In this document: in pieces, positions 1 through 5,701 of the stretch
How the letters are laid out: each line of letters starts with the position of its first letter
Numbering within the stretch: the stretch's first letter is position 1
Origin: an uncultured Actinomycetes bacterium
Lineage (GTDB): Bacteria > Actinomycetota > Thermoleophilia > Gaiellales > F1-60-MAGs149
Direction: 5' to 3'
DNA: 10,340 bases
Assembly: GCA_903873565.1 (NCBI GenBank)
Contig: CAIQOY010000158.1
Span: 1-10,340 of the forward strand
Program-made: the position numbers and the translations under genes
Notes under the pieces: generated by a model
Told to the model about the DNA's origin: nothing
Databases searched by the model: none
What the model saw: only the letters and a program-made list of their open reading frames with translations

Positions 1-1
1 C

Positions 2-175
2 CCCGAGCACCGCGACACGCACCACCCGCCGATCGACTTCGCGCACACCCAGCGCCGTCCACCCGAGACGCAGGACGACCTGCGCGCGCACCCGCGCGGC
101 CGGCTCTGGCAGACCCTGCCGCCCGTGCTGCGGCGCGGGCCGTGGCGGCGCTACCCGGGAGCGGGCGAGCGCTAG
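2..175 (+). CDS. C-terminal end of an unidentified protein (partial, runs off left edge)
   Basis: An open frame without a start enters from the left edge and stops at TAG 173-175, giving 57 residues. Nearly all its codons end in G or C, as in the other real genes here, which is the main reason to believe the frame. The visible tail is rich in Arg, Pro and His (for example RLWQTLPPVLRRGPWRRYP) and has no transmembrane stretch. I do not recognise the family. It converges on the inositol monophosphatase gene, with only 10 bases between the two stop codons. An intrinsically basic C-terminal tail of a larger enzyme would fit, but nothing in view proves it. Confidence 0.55.
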   Translation, partial: PEHRDTHHPPIDFAHTQRRPPETQDDLRAHPRGRLWQTLPPVLRRGPWRRYPGAGER

Positions 176-185
176 GGCCCCGGGG

Positions 186-965
186 TCAGGCGACGAGGGC
201 CGACAGGTGGTCGAAGACGCCGGGGCACGCGGCGACCGCCTGGTCGGCGTCGAGGGGCCCCGGCGCGCACGCCCACCGCCCGCCCGCCTCCACCACGAGC
301 AGCGAGCCGGCGGCCCAGTCCCAGGCGTTGAGGCCGCTCTCCCAGTAGCCGTCGAGCCGGCCGCAGGCCACCCAGGCGAGGTCGATCGCGGCGGCGCCGC
401 CGCGGCGGATGTCGCGGATCTCGGCGATCACCGACGCGACCTGCGCGGCCTGGGCCGCACGGCGCTTCGAGGAGTAGCCGAAGCCCGTGGCGACCAGGGC
501 CTGCCCGATCTCCGTGGTGGCGCGCACGTGGATGCGCTGGCCGTTGAGGGTCGCGCCGCCCTTGCGGTGCGCCGAGAAGAGCTCGTCGCGGGACGGATCG
601 TAGATCGCGCCGGCCAGCGTGCCCCGGTCGTCCTCGACCGCGACGGACACCGCCCACTGCGGGTAGCCGAAGACGAAGTTGGTCGTGCCGTCGAGCGGGT
701 CGACGACCCAGCGCAGGCCCGTCTCCCCCTCCACCCCGGCGCCCTCCTCGCCGAGCAGCCCGTCGAAGGGGCGTGCGCCGAGCAGGATCGCCTGCAGGAG
801 CTCCTCGGCCTCGCGGTCGGCGTCGGAGACCATGTCGGTCGCCGTCGACTTGGTGTCGAGGCCGCGCAGGCCGCGGTCGGCGTGGGTGCGCAGGAGACGG
901 CCCGTCTCCCGGGCGGCATGCTCGGCGAGCAGGCGCAGCTCGGACGGGTCAGGCGCCTCGTGCAC
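186..965 (-). CDS. Inositol monophosphatase family protein (SuhB/IMPase-like)
   Basis: A 259-residue Mg-dependent phosphomonoesterase of the inositol monophosphatase family, cytosolic, with no signal peptide. The family signatures are plain. GEE (residues 72-74) is followed by motif A WVVDPLDGTTNF (86-97), whose Asp89 and Asp92 with Glu73/74 bind metal. Motif B WDWAAGSLLVVEAGG (215-229) contributes Asp216. Length is normal for the family. The substrate may be inositol-1-phosphate, histidinol phosphate or another sugar phosphate; sequence alone does not separate these. The frame is open to 1058, but that would overlap the GroES-like gene. A GTG at 965 (or 971) starts just before the conserved helix and lies 22 bases after the upstream stop, so I chose 965; its ribosome site is weak (GGGG). 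It probably forms an operon with the upstream GroES-like gene. Confidence 0.9.
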   Translation of the reverse strand: MHEAPDPSELRLLAEHAARETGRLLRTHADRGLRGLDTKSTATDMVSDADREAEELLQAILLGARPFDGLLGEEGAGVEGETGLRWVVDPLDGTTNFVFGYPQWAVSVAVEDDRGTLAGAIYDPSRDELFSAHRKGGATLNGQRIHVRATTEIGQALVATGFGYSSKRRAAQAAQVASVIAEIRDIRRGGAAAIDLAWVACGRLDGYWESGLNAWDWAAGSLLVVEAGGRWACAPGPLDADQAVAACPGVFDHLSALVA

Positions 966-987
966 GGACCCCACGCTACCGGAGTCG

Positions 988-1296
988 TCAGTCGCGGACG
1001 CGCGCGATCGCGTACTCGCGCTGCACGAGCTTCGTGCCGTCACGCAGCTCGACCGCATGGCCCGGCACGAGCAGCACGAGGTCGCCCGCGTTGAGGTCCG
1101 AGACCTCGGAGCCGGCGGCGAGGACGATCACCCGGTCGAGCCGGTTCATCTGCACGGTGGCGGGCAGCACGAGCTTGCCGTGGCCCTCGTCCTCCACGGA
1201 CGGGCGCACGTGCAGCCAGTCGTCGAGGGGCTCGACGTTGATCGGCGGCAAGGACAGCGGCAGCGCGTCGCGGCTCGGCTTCTCTTCCATGCCCAT
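988..1296 (-). CDS. Divergent GroES-like (Cpn10 fold) protein
   Basis: A 102-residue protein whose body (residues 20-102) reads like a short GroES. PLDDWLHVRPSVEDEG matches the first strand and mobile-loop region, and GKLVLPATV matches the GGIVLP stretch. Then come RVIVLAAGSEV and LNAGDLVLLVPG, matching the VLAVG and VKEGDxVLY strands, and EYAIARVRD in place of the terminal DILAIV strand. The roof hairpin of true GroES appears shortened. No groEL is in view. It may be a standalone GroES-fold protein rather than the main co-chaperonin. A GTG start at 1338 would touch the tRNA end, so ATG 1296 or 1290 is preferred; neither has a strong ribosome site. It lies 41 bases downstream of the tRNA-Arg on the same strand and 22 bases upstream of the phosphatase. 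Confidence 0.65.
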   Translation of the reverse strand: MGMEEKPSRDALPLSLPPINVEPLDDWLHVRPSVEDEGHGKLVLPATVQMNRLDRVIVLAAGSEVSDLNAGDLVLLVPGHAVELRDGTKLVQREYAIARVRD

Positions 1297-1337
1297 AGGT
1301 TCGCAGGTTCCGCCCGGGCGGGCGAATCCCTGCCCCA

Positions 1338-1410
1338 CGGGCCCGGCACGATTCGAACGTGCGACCGCCAGGTTCGAAGCCTGGTGCTCTATCCACTGAG
1401 CTACGGACCC
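1338..1410 (-). tRNA. tRNA-Arg, anticodon UCG (reads CGA)
   Basis: On the minus strand a complete cloverleaf can be folded. The 7-bp acceptor stem is GGGTCCG with CGGGCCC (one G-T pair), and the D stem is GCTC/GAGC with loop AGTGGATA. The anticodon stem is CCAGG/CCTGG with loop CTTCGAA, giving anticodon TCG, and the T stem is GCACG/CGTGC with loop TTCGAAT. The discriminator base is G at 1338. The 3' CCA is not encoded (TGG follows), so it must be added by the CCA-adding enzyme. A -10-like TACCCT lies 10 bases upstream of the 5' end. All stems are intact, so the gene looks functional. Confidence 0.96.
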
Positions 1411-1420
1411 CTACCGGCGC

Positions 1421-1426
1421 AGGGTA
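1421..1426 (-). promoter_or_regulatory. Probable -10 box for tRNA-Arg
   Basis: The minus strand reads TACCCT ten bases before the tRNA 5' end, the right place for a -10 element with a transcript start at about 1414. A clear TTGACA-type -35 is not visible at 16-18 bases (only ACGGTTGCG in that area). The same hexamer recurs before two other genes in this window. Confidence 0.4.
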
Positions 1427-1481
1427 CCGCGCGGCGGACGCGCAACCGTCAGATCACGCCCGCCGCCGCGTCAGCCACGGC

Positions 1482-1631
1482 ATGAGCACTCTCTCCTCCA
1501 CCGACTGGCCCGAGGACGCCGACGCGGCCCTCGAGGCCGAGGCGGCGATCTCCGACCAGGTCCTGCGCCTGGCCGGGATCGCGCTCCTCGCCCTCGGCAT
1601 CGCGGGCGCCTACGCGATCTTCACCGTGTAG
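1482..1631 (+). CDS. Small single-pass membrane protein, 49 residues, function unknown
   Basis: ATG 1482 opens a 49-residue frame with an acidic N-terminus (residues 9-21 rich in Asp, Glu and Ala) and one hydrophobic helix at 28-47 (RLAGIALLALGIAGAYAIF), ending FTV. All codons but one or two end in G or C, which supports real coding. The frame is open further upstream, but that part crosses the tRNA and was discarded. No convincing ribosome site precedes the ATG. Its last codons form the left arm and loop of a strong hairpin, and the stop codon lies in the right arm. With N-terminus inside, it would be a C-out anchored peptide. I do not recognise a family. Confidence 0.5.
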   Translation: MSTLSSTDWPEDADAALEAEAAISDQVLRLAGIALLALGIAGAYAIFTV

Positions 1632-1640
1632 GCGCCCGCG
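1601..1640. terminator. Strong hairpin between convergent genes, probable bidirectional terminator
   Basis: Arms 1601-1613 (CGCGGGCGCCTAC) and 1628-1640 (GTAGGCGCCCGCG) are perfect inverse complements of 13 bases. Three further pairs, one of them G-U, close the loop to 8 bases (1617-1624). It overlaps the stop of the 49-residue gene and ends 7 bases before the stop of the convergent secreted-protein gene. There is no T-run on either side, as often in GC-rich actinobacteria, so termination is inferred from strength and position. Confidence 0.6.
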
Positions 1641-1646
1641 CTGGCG

Positions 1647-2066
1647 TCAGTCGATGTTCTGGCAGCCCATCCCGGCGGCGTAGCCGGCGAGGTCGACCCA
1701 CGCGTCGGGCCCGAGCACCGCGGCCATGGCGGTGCAGGTCGTGGCGTCCACCGACGAGCCCTCCATCAGGAGGTTCCACTTGGTGCCCTTGCCCCACAGG
1801 ATCGCGGTGCCGTCGAACGCGGCCGCGCCGCAGCCGGTCGCCTTGGTGTTGAAGATCAGGCCGGCCCAGACGCGGTTGCCCTTGGAGAGCTTGACGTCGA
1901 GGCACTTGGCCGCCGGAGCGGTCCCATCGCCGGACCAGGCCTTCACGATTGCCGCCTTCTGCTTCGCGGTCGGGTTGACGGTCTGACCGCCATCGGCCCA
2001 GGCCGCCGTGGCGGTGACGGCGAGCGCGGCGACGGCGATCAGGAGGGACAGGGTGGTGCGACGCAT
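1647..2066 (-). CDS. Secreted four-cysteine protein, 139 residues, function unknown
   Basis: The protein begins with a classic signal peptide: MRRTT, a hydrophobic core at residues 7-20, then AWA at 22-24 with probable cleavage before Asp25. The mature part of about 115 residues has four cysteines (55, 79, 111, 135), enough for two disulfides, which fits an exported globular protein. Segments such as CLDVKLSKGNRVWAGLIFN and WGKGTKWNLLMEGSS suggest a small beta-rich domain. I do not recognise a family or any catalytic motif. The start is well supported: AAGGAGA at 2074-2080 (minus) lies 7 bases before the ATG. A TACCCT hexamer at 2100-2105 may be its -10. It is transcribed divergently from the HicA-like gene and converges on the 49-residue membrane peptide, with a hairpin between. 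Confidence 0.85.
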   Translation of the reverse strand: MRRTTLSLLIAVAALAVTATAAWADGGQTVNPTAKQKAAIVKAWSGDGTAPAAKCLDVKLSKGNRVWAGLIFNTKATGCGAAAFDGTAILWGKGTKWNLLMEGSSVDATTCTAMAAVLGPDAWVDLAGYAAGMGCQNID

Positions 2067-2099
2067 ACGGGATTCTCCTTCCCAGACGGGGACGCCCCG

Positions 2100-2105
2100 A
2101 GGGTA
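2100..2105 (-). promoter_or_regulatory. Possible -10 box of the secreted-protein gene
   Basis: TACCCT on the minus strand lies 33 bases before ATG 2066, leaving a leader of about 25 bases that contains the strong ribosome site. No good -35 is visible. The hexamer is the same as the one before the tRNA and before the collagen-like gene. Confidence 0.3.
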
Positions 2106-2179
2106 CTCCGGGCTCCCCCGCGCCGGCCGCGCGCCGCGAGGGCCTAGGATGACGATGCACTCCGAGAAAGGCCCGCGCC

Positions 2180-2446
2180 ATGACCGAGCACCTCAGCCAC
2201 CACCACCGCGAGACCCTCGCGCACCTCTTCGACCACCAGCAGGCGTCGAACATCCACTGGCGGGAGGTCCGCCACCTGCTCGAGGCCGTCGGCACGGTCA
2301 CGGAGGAGCACAACGGCAAGGTCAAGATCACGGTCGGCGAGCGCACGATGGTGATCACCGATCCGGGCCGCCACGAGGTCGACCGCCAGCTCGTCGTTGA
2401 TCTGCGGCACCTGCTGACGGACGCCGGGCTCGCGCCCGACGCGTAG
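2180..2446 (+). CDS. Small HicA-like (dsRBD-fold) protein
   Basis: An 88-residue soluble protein. After a His-rich N-terminus (MTEHLSHHHRETL) it has SNIHWREVRHLLEAVG (residues 23-38), then EEHNGKVKITVGERTMVI (42-59), and a final helix VDRQLVVDLRHLLTDAGL (67-84). The order helix, strands, helix ending in an LRxxLxxAGL-type tail resembles the HicA/YcfA fold, whose toxins are translation-dependent mRNA interferases. His44 lies where HicA has its active His, but the usual GSHH context is missing. No HicB antitoxin is adjacent, so a housekeeping role or RNA binding is as likely as toxicity. The start is supported by GAGAAAGG at 2164-2171, 8 bases before ATG. TAGGAT at 2144-2149 is a possible -10. 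Its stop lies two bases from that of the convergent phosphoesterase gene. Confidence 0.75.
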   Translation: MTEHLSHHHRETLAHLFDHQQASNIHWREVRHLLEAVGTVTEEHNGKVKITVGERTMVITDPGRHEVDRQLVVDLRHLLTDAGLAPDA

Positions 2447-2448
2447 GG

Positions 2449-3687
2449 TCAGGCGACCCGCAGCGTTCGCGTGACGCGGATCGGCGCGTAGGCGTCCGAC
2501 CCGGCGTTCTCGGCCCGCAGCCAGCACGTGCCGCGCCGGCGCGCCTCCACGACCCAGCGGATGCCCCCGTCGCCGACGCGCCGCTCGACGCGGCAGACCC
2601 CCGGGGTGCGGCTCGACCAGCGCAGCGCGAGGCCGGCGTCCGTGCGCCCCGGCAGGGCGCGGCCCGTCCCGACCGAAAGGCCGCGCACCCGGGCCACGGC
2701 CTGGGTCGCGGGCTCGGCGACGGCCGGGGGCGCGCTCGGCGCCGCAGCCGGGGCGGCGTCCGCGGTCGTGGTGCGGCACGCGTGCGCGGTGCCCGCGCCC
2801 GTGACGCCGCCGTCCGTCGCCCGGAACTCCTCCGTCCAGCCGTCCGCGTGCAGGCCGAGGACGAGCACGCCGTAGCGCTTGACGCGCGCCTCGCTGCCGG
2901 CCCGCGCCGTGGCGAAGTCGCGCAGGTTGATGCCACCGGTGCCCACCACGTGCGAGACGATCCCATCCGCGCTGGCGGTGCCGTCGGCGCGCATGGCCTG
3001 GAAGCGCTCGTAGCCGTGGTCGTGGCCGCTCAGCACGAGGTCCACCCCGCGCTCCTCGAGGAGCTCCCAGAGCGGCTGCACCGCGACGGTATCGCCGTGC
3101 GAGCCGGAGCTGAAGCGCGGGTGGTGCCAGAAGGCGAGCTGGCAGGTGGCCGTGGAGGCGGCGAGCTCGGCCGCGAGCCAGCGCCCCTGAGCGGAGTCGC
3201 GTCCGCAGCCGCCGGCCTCCGTGCAGTTGGAGTTGAGGGACAGGACCTGCCAGTCGCCGATCGTGGTGGCGTACCAGCCGCGCCGCTCGGGTCCGGCCCG
3301 CTCGCCCCAGTAGTCGTAGTAGCCCGCGGCGCCCGCGGTCAGGTACTCGTGGTTGCCGGGCGTGGGCAGCGTGCGGTCGCGCAGGGCGCCCCAGGTGAGG
3401 TCGTAGCCCGTCTGGAAGTCGTTGAGGGAGCCCGCGCTGTACTGGAGGTCGCCGAGGGCGAGCACGCGGTCGGCGTCCGCGGCGTCGACGAGGGCCTTGG
3501 TCTGGGCCTGCGCGCACTCGCCCGCCGGGGCGGGCACGTCCGGGTCGCAGACGATGTCCCCGGCCGCCGCGACCGTGGCCTGGAGCGGCCCGAGCGCGAA
3601 GGCGGATCCGGGCAGGGCGAGGCCCGCCGCGAGGGCGACCAGCACGAGCGTGAGGCCGTGGCGGAGACCGGAGCGCATCTCGCCCAT
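2449..3687 (-). CDS. Secreted metallophosphoesterase, purple-acid-phosphatase-like, with C-terminal Ig-like domain
   Basis: A 412-residue exported phosphoesterase. The signal peptide spans residues 1-31 (hydrophobic core 11-25, likely cut after SAFA). The calcineurin-like metal motifs appear in order: GDIVCD (43-48), LGDLQYSAG (78-86), GNHEY (111-115), WHHP (187-190) and SGHDHGYER (220-228). The GDxxY and GHxHxYE pattern is that of purple acid phosphatases, so a dinuclear metal site acting on phosphate esters outside the membrane is expected; the substrate is unknown. Residues 305-330 are an Ala/Pro/Thr linker. Residues 355-411 (TPGVCRVE, GTCWLRAENAGSDAY) match the common bacterial Ig-like repeat with two cysteines. 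ATG 3687 was chosen because it precedes the signal peptide; ATG 3678 is an alternative. It lies 42 bases downstream of uppP on the same strand. Confidence 0.9.
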   Translation of the reverse strand: MGEMRSGLRHGLTLVLVALAAGLALPGSAFALGPLQATVAAAGDIVCDPDVPAPAGECAQAQTKALVDAADADRVLALGDLQYSAGSLNDFQTGYDLTWGALRDRTLPTPGNHEYLTAGAAGYYDYWGERAGPERRGWYATTIGDWQVLSLNSNCTEAGGCGRDSAQGRWLAAELAASTATCQLAFWHHPRFSSGSHGDTVAVQPLWELLEERGVDLVLSGHDHGYERFQAMRADGTASADGIVSHVVGTGGINLRDFATARAGSEARVKRYGVLVLGLHADGWTEEFRATDGGVTGAGTAHACRTTTADAAPAAAPSAPPAVAEPATQAVARVRGLSVGTGRALPGRTDAGLALRWSSRTPGVCRVERRVGDGGIRWVVEARRRGTCWLRAENAGSDAYAPIRVTRTLRVA

Positions 3688-3729
3688 GATGACGCGCGTG
3701 CGCCCCCGGTCTGACGGCCGACCGCGGCC

Positions 3730-4545
3730 TCAGCGGATCGTGCCCGACAGGGCGAGCACGAGGATCAGCCCCCCGAACGCGAAGCGGTAGAGCGCGAACA
3801 CGAAGAGCGAGTGGTGCGCGAGGTAGCGCAGGAGGAACGCGATCGCCGCGTAGCCCGACGCGAAGGCGAAGAGCGCGGCCACGACGGTGACCGCGTAGGA
3901 GGCGTCGCCGTCCCCGCCGATGTCCTTCAGCTGGTAGACCCCCGACAGCACCACCGCGGGCACGCTGAGCAGGAACGAGAAGCGCGCGGCGGCGGGCCGG
4001 TCGAGGCCCATGATCAGGCCGCCCACGATCGTGGAGCCCGAGCGCGACACGCCGGGGATCAGGGCCAGGGCCTGGGCGATGCCCACGACGAGCCCGTCCT
4101 TCCAGGTCACCGACTCGATCGGGCGGATCCGGGAGGCGAGGCGCTCCACGACGATGAAGACCACGCCGCCCACGATCAGGGCGCCGGCGACGATGTAGAG
4201 CGAGCGCAGCGTGGTCTCGATCTGGTCGGAGAAGAGCACGCCGATCACCACCACCGGCACGGTGCCGAGCGCGATGTACCAGCCCATCAGGCTGTCCGGC
4301 GTGCGCCGCAGCTCCGCGCTCCTGAGCCCCCGCAGCCAGGCCACCGTGATGCGCCAGATGTCGCGGCGGAAGTAGATCAGGACGGCCGCCATCGTGCCCA
4401 GCTGGATCACCGCGCTGAACGCGGCACCCGGATCCTCCCAGCCGAACAGCGCGGGGATCACGCGCACGTGGCCGGTGCTCGAGATCGGCAGGAACTCGGT
4501 CAGGCCCTGCGCGATCCCGAGGATGATGGCCTCGAGCCAGCCCAC
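3730..4545 (-). CDS. uppP: Undecaprenyl-diphosphatase UppP (BacA family)
   Basis: A 271-residue integral membrane enzyme that removes a phosphate from undecaprenyl diphosphate, recycling the lipid carrier for peptidoglycan and other wall polymers. High expression of the family gives bacitracin resistance. Both signatures are present: GLTEFLPISSTGH (residues 14-26, with the catalytic Glu and His) and PGVSRSGST (164-172, with Arg168). Several hydrophobic segments (for example 92-106, 116-132 and 190-205) fit the polytopic fold, and the length is typical. The start is GTG 4545, giving the expected MGWLEAIILGIAQG opening; the ATGs just upstream are in another frame. CATGAT six bases before the GTG could be a -10 for a leaderless message. 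The phosphoesterase gene follows, and the vapBC pair ends 38 bases upstream. Confidence 0.96.
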   Translation of the reverse strand: MGWLEAIILGIAQGLTEFLPISSTGHVRVIPALFGWEDPGAAFSAVIQLGTMAAVLIYFRRDIWRITVAWLRGLRSAELRRTPDSLMGWYIALGTVPVVVIGVLFSDQIETTLRSLYIVAGALIVGGVVFIVVERLASRIRPIESVTWKDGLVVGIAQALALIPGVSRSGSTIVGGLIMGLDRPAAARFSFLLSVPAVVLSGVYQLKDIGGDGDASYAVTVVAALFAFASGYAAIAFLLRYLAHHSLFVFALYRFAFGGLILVLALSGTIR

Positions 4546-4583
4546 GGCCGCATCATGCCAGCGCGGGTGGACCCGTCACGGGC

Positions 4584-4979
4584 TCAGGGCGTGTGCAGCG
4601 CCAGCGGCGCGACCGCGGCGAGCTTGTCGAAGTCGCGGTCGCGATGCAGGACGGGCAGACCATGCGCGATCGCCACGGCCGCGATCAGGCAGTCGAGCGT
4701 GCGGCGCACTGCGACGCCCTGCGCACGGCAGGCGCGGGCGTACGCCGCAGCGGCCTCGTAGTCGCCGGGCGTGGTCGGGAAAGTCTGCGCGCCGGCGAGC
4801 AGCCGGCGCAGTTGGCCGAGGTGATGGTCGTCGCGGGCCCCAGCCAGGACCTCCATCCGGACCGGGTCGCAGGTGGCGATCGGGACCTCCGCGGCGAGCA
4901 GCTCGCGCACGCGGATCGCCTGCGGCGACTCCGTCTGCCGCAGGTACTCGACCCACGCGGACGTGTCGAGCATGATCAC
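4584..4979 (-). CDS. vapC: VapC-type toxin, PIN-domain ribonuclease
   Basis: A 131-residue PIN-domain protein, the toxin half of a VapBC type II system; such toxins cut tRNA, rRNA or mRNA using Mg. It opens with MIMLDTSAWVEYLR, the usual VapC N-terminus. The acidic residues of the active site are present: Asp5, Glu43 (in RMEVLAG), Asp96 (in TLDCLIAAVA) and Asp114/Asp116 (in LHRDRDFDKL). The toxin therefore looks intact. GTG 4979 overlaps the antitoxin stop by four bases (GTGA), typical of translational coupling; ATG 4973 two codons later is an alternative start. The specific RNA target cannot be read from the sequence. Confidence 0.93.
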   Translation of the reverse strand: MIMLDTSAWVEYLRQTESPQAIRVRELLAAEVPIATCDPVRMEVLAGARDDHHLGQLRRLLAGAQTFPTTPGDYEAAAAYARACRAQGVAVRRTLDCLIAAVAIAHGLPVLHRDRDFDKLAAVAPLALHTP

Positions 4980-5179
4980 AGCGACCGGAACTCGCGCATC
5001 GCGTCGAGGTCGCCCTCCCAGCCGGAGCCCTCGAGCGCGAGGGCCTCCGTGGTGGACAGCGGCTCGACGGCGCACAGCCGGAGGGCCAGATTGACGGCCT
5101 CGCGCTTGGTCTGCAGGCCGTAGCGCCGCATGACCGCAGCACAGGCCACCTCGTCGATATCGATGTTGGTGCGTGCCAT
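4976..5179 (-). CDS. vapB: VapB-type antitoxin
   Basis: A 67-residue antitoxin. MARTNIDIDEVACAAVMRRY is an N-terminal ribbon-helix-helix type DNA-binding segment, and YGLQTKREAVNLALR (residues 20-34) is the signature of the VapB antitoxin family. The C-terminal part, with GSGWEGDLDAMREFRSL, matches the region that wraps the VapC active site in this family. It comes first in the operon and overlaps vapC by four bases. The in-frame extension upstream to 5233 was rejected because ATG 5179 gives the exact family start. A 9-base direct repeat covers the start codon and the bases before it, so autorepression by VapBC is likely. Confidence 0.92.
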   Translation of the reverse strand: MARTNIDIDEVACAAVMRRYGLQTKREAVNLALRLCAVEPLSTTEALALEGSGWEGDLDAMREFRSL

Positions 5180-5195
5180 ACACCAACCATACACC
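5176..5195 (-). promoter_or_regulatory. Direct-repeat operator candidate and possible -10 of vapBC
   Basis: On the minus strand GGTGTATGG occurs twice, at 5195-5187 and 5184-5176, separated by TT, giving an 11-base period, one helical turn. The second copy contains the vapB ATG. TATGGT at 5191-5186 lies six bases before that ATG, so transcription could start at the A of the start codon, giving a leaderless message. Ribbon-helix-helix antitoxins commonly bind such paired half-sites at their own promoter. No clear -35 is visible. Confidence 0.5.
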
Positions 5196-5281
5196 TCTGT
5201 GCGGGGAGCCGCCACCGCTTGTGTTCCGTCCATGCCGTCACGATGCCCGAGCGGTGGGCTGGAGGGGCGCGCCGAGCGGTG

Positions 5282-5317
5282 CCGGACGCGCGCGGATACC
5301 GCGCCGAACGTGTCCGG
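5282..5317 (-). terminator. Nested hairpin downstream of the protease operon, possible terminator
   Basis: CCGGAC (5282-5287) pairs with GTCCGG (5312-5317), extended by three pairs including one G-U. Inside it GCGCGG (5290-5295) and CCGCGC (5299-5304) form a tight 6-bp hairpin with an ATA loop. The two folds compete for bases 5290 and 5309-5310 only at their edges. It lies 43 bases after the last stop of the FtsH-like operon, inside the 180-base gap before vapB. There is no T-run. Confidence 0.35.
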
Positions 5318-5359
5318 AGCCGCCCCGAAGCGCGCCGAGGCGAGACCGGCTGTGACCGA

Positions 5360-5701
5360 TCAGCGGCTCGCCCAGCGCGCCTCGACCTCGTACGGGTTGC
5401 GCGCATACGGCTTGACGAGGTACGAGAGCGGCATCAGGGCCCCGCGCTGGCGCATCTGCCAGACGTGGCAGAGCTCGTGGCGCAGGAGCTGGTCGGAGGT
5501 CTCGGCGAGGGGCCGGCGCAGGAGGATCGTCTCCGGCAGGGCGTAGCCGTCGAAGCGCCGCAGGACGGGCCCCCGGAAGAACCACGGGGCGTGGATCACC
5601 CGCACCCCGGTCGGGTCGAGGGGCTGCGGGTAGAGCCCGAGCGCGCTGAGGTGGTCAGCGGCGGCCCTGAGGCGCGCCGCGGCGTCGTCGCCGGGGCTCA
5701 C
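5360..5701 (-). CDS. HExxH zincin-like metallopeptidase-domain protein (DUF4157-like), 113 residues
   Basis: A short soluble protein with a zinc-peptidase core: LLRHELCHVWQMRQRG (residues 72-87) carries HExxH (His75, Glu76, His79). PYARNPYEVEARWASR (98-113) carries Glu105/Glu107, one of which may be the third zinc ligand. The pattern HELxHVWQ followed by NPYEVEA resembles the minimal DUF4157-type peptidase domain. No signal peptide or membrane helix is seen, so it is probably cytosolic. GTG 5701 overlaps the upstream stop by four bases (GTGA), indicating coupled translation. It is the last gene of the FtsH-like operon. It may be a real protease or an accessory subunit that has kept a zinc site. 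The Cys within the HELCH motif is uncommon. Confidence 0.8.
   Translation of the reverse strand: MSPGDDAAARLRAAADHLSALGLYPQPLDPTGVRVIHAPWFFRGPVLRRFDGYALPETILLRRPLAETSDQLLRHELCHVWQMRQRGALMPLSYLVKPYARNPYEVEARWASR

Noticed and set aside
966..1058. Longer N-terminus of the inositol monophosphatase gene
   Set aside because: It would overlap the GroES-like gene by about 70 bases and adds Ser/Arg-rich sequence unlike the family start.
1338..1410. Integration site of a mobile element at the tRNA-Arg gene
   Set aside because: No integrase and no second copy of the tRNA 3' end were seen in the window.
1359..1481. N-terminal extension of the 49-residue plus-strand gene
   Set aside because: The extension runs across the tRNA-Arg and has no family support; ATG 1482 is the sensible start.
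2144..3517. 457-residue minus-strand frame over the phosphoesterase gene
   Set aside because: Arg/Pro/Gly-rich shadow in another frame; the overlapping frame has signal peptide and metal motifs.
3811..4761. 316-residue plus-strand frame opposite uppP
   Set aside because: His/Arg/Asp/Ala-rich antisense shadow; the minus frame carries both UppP signatures.
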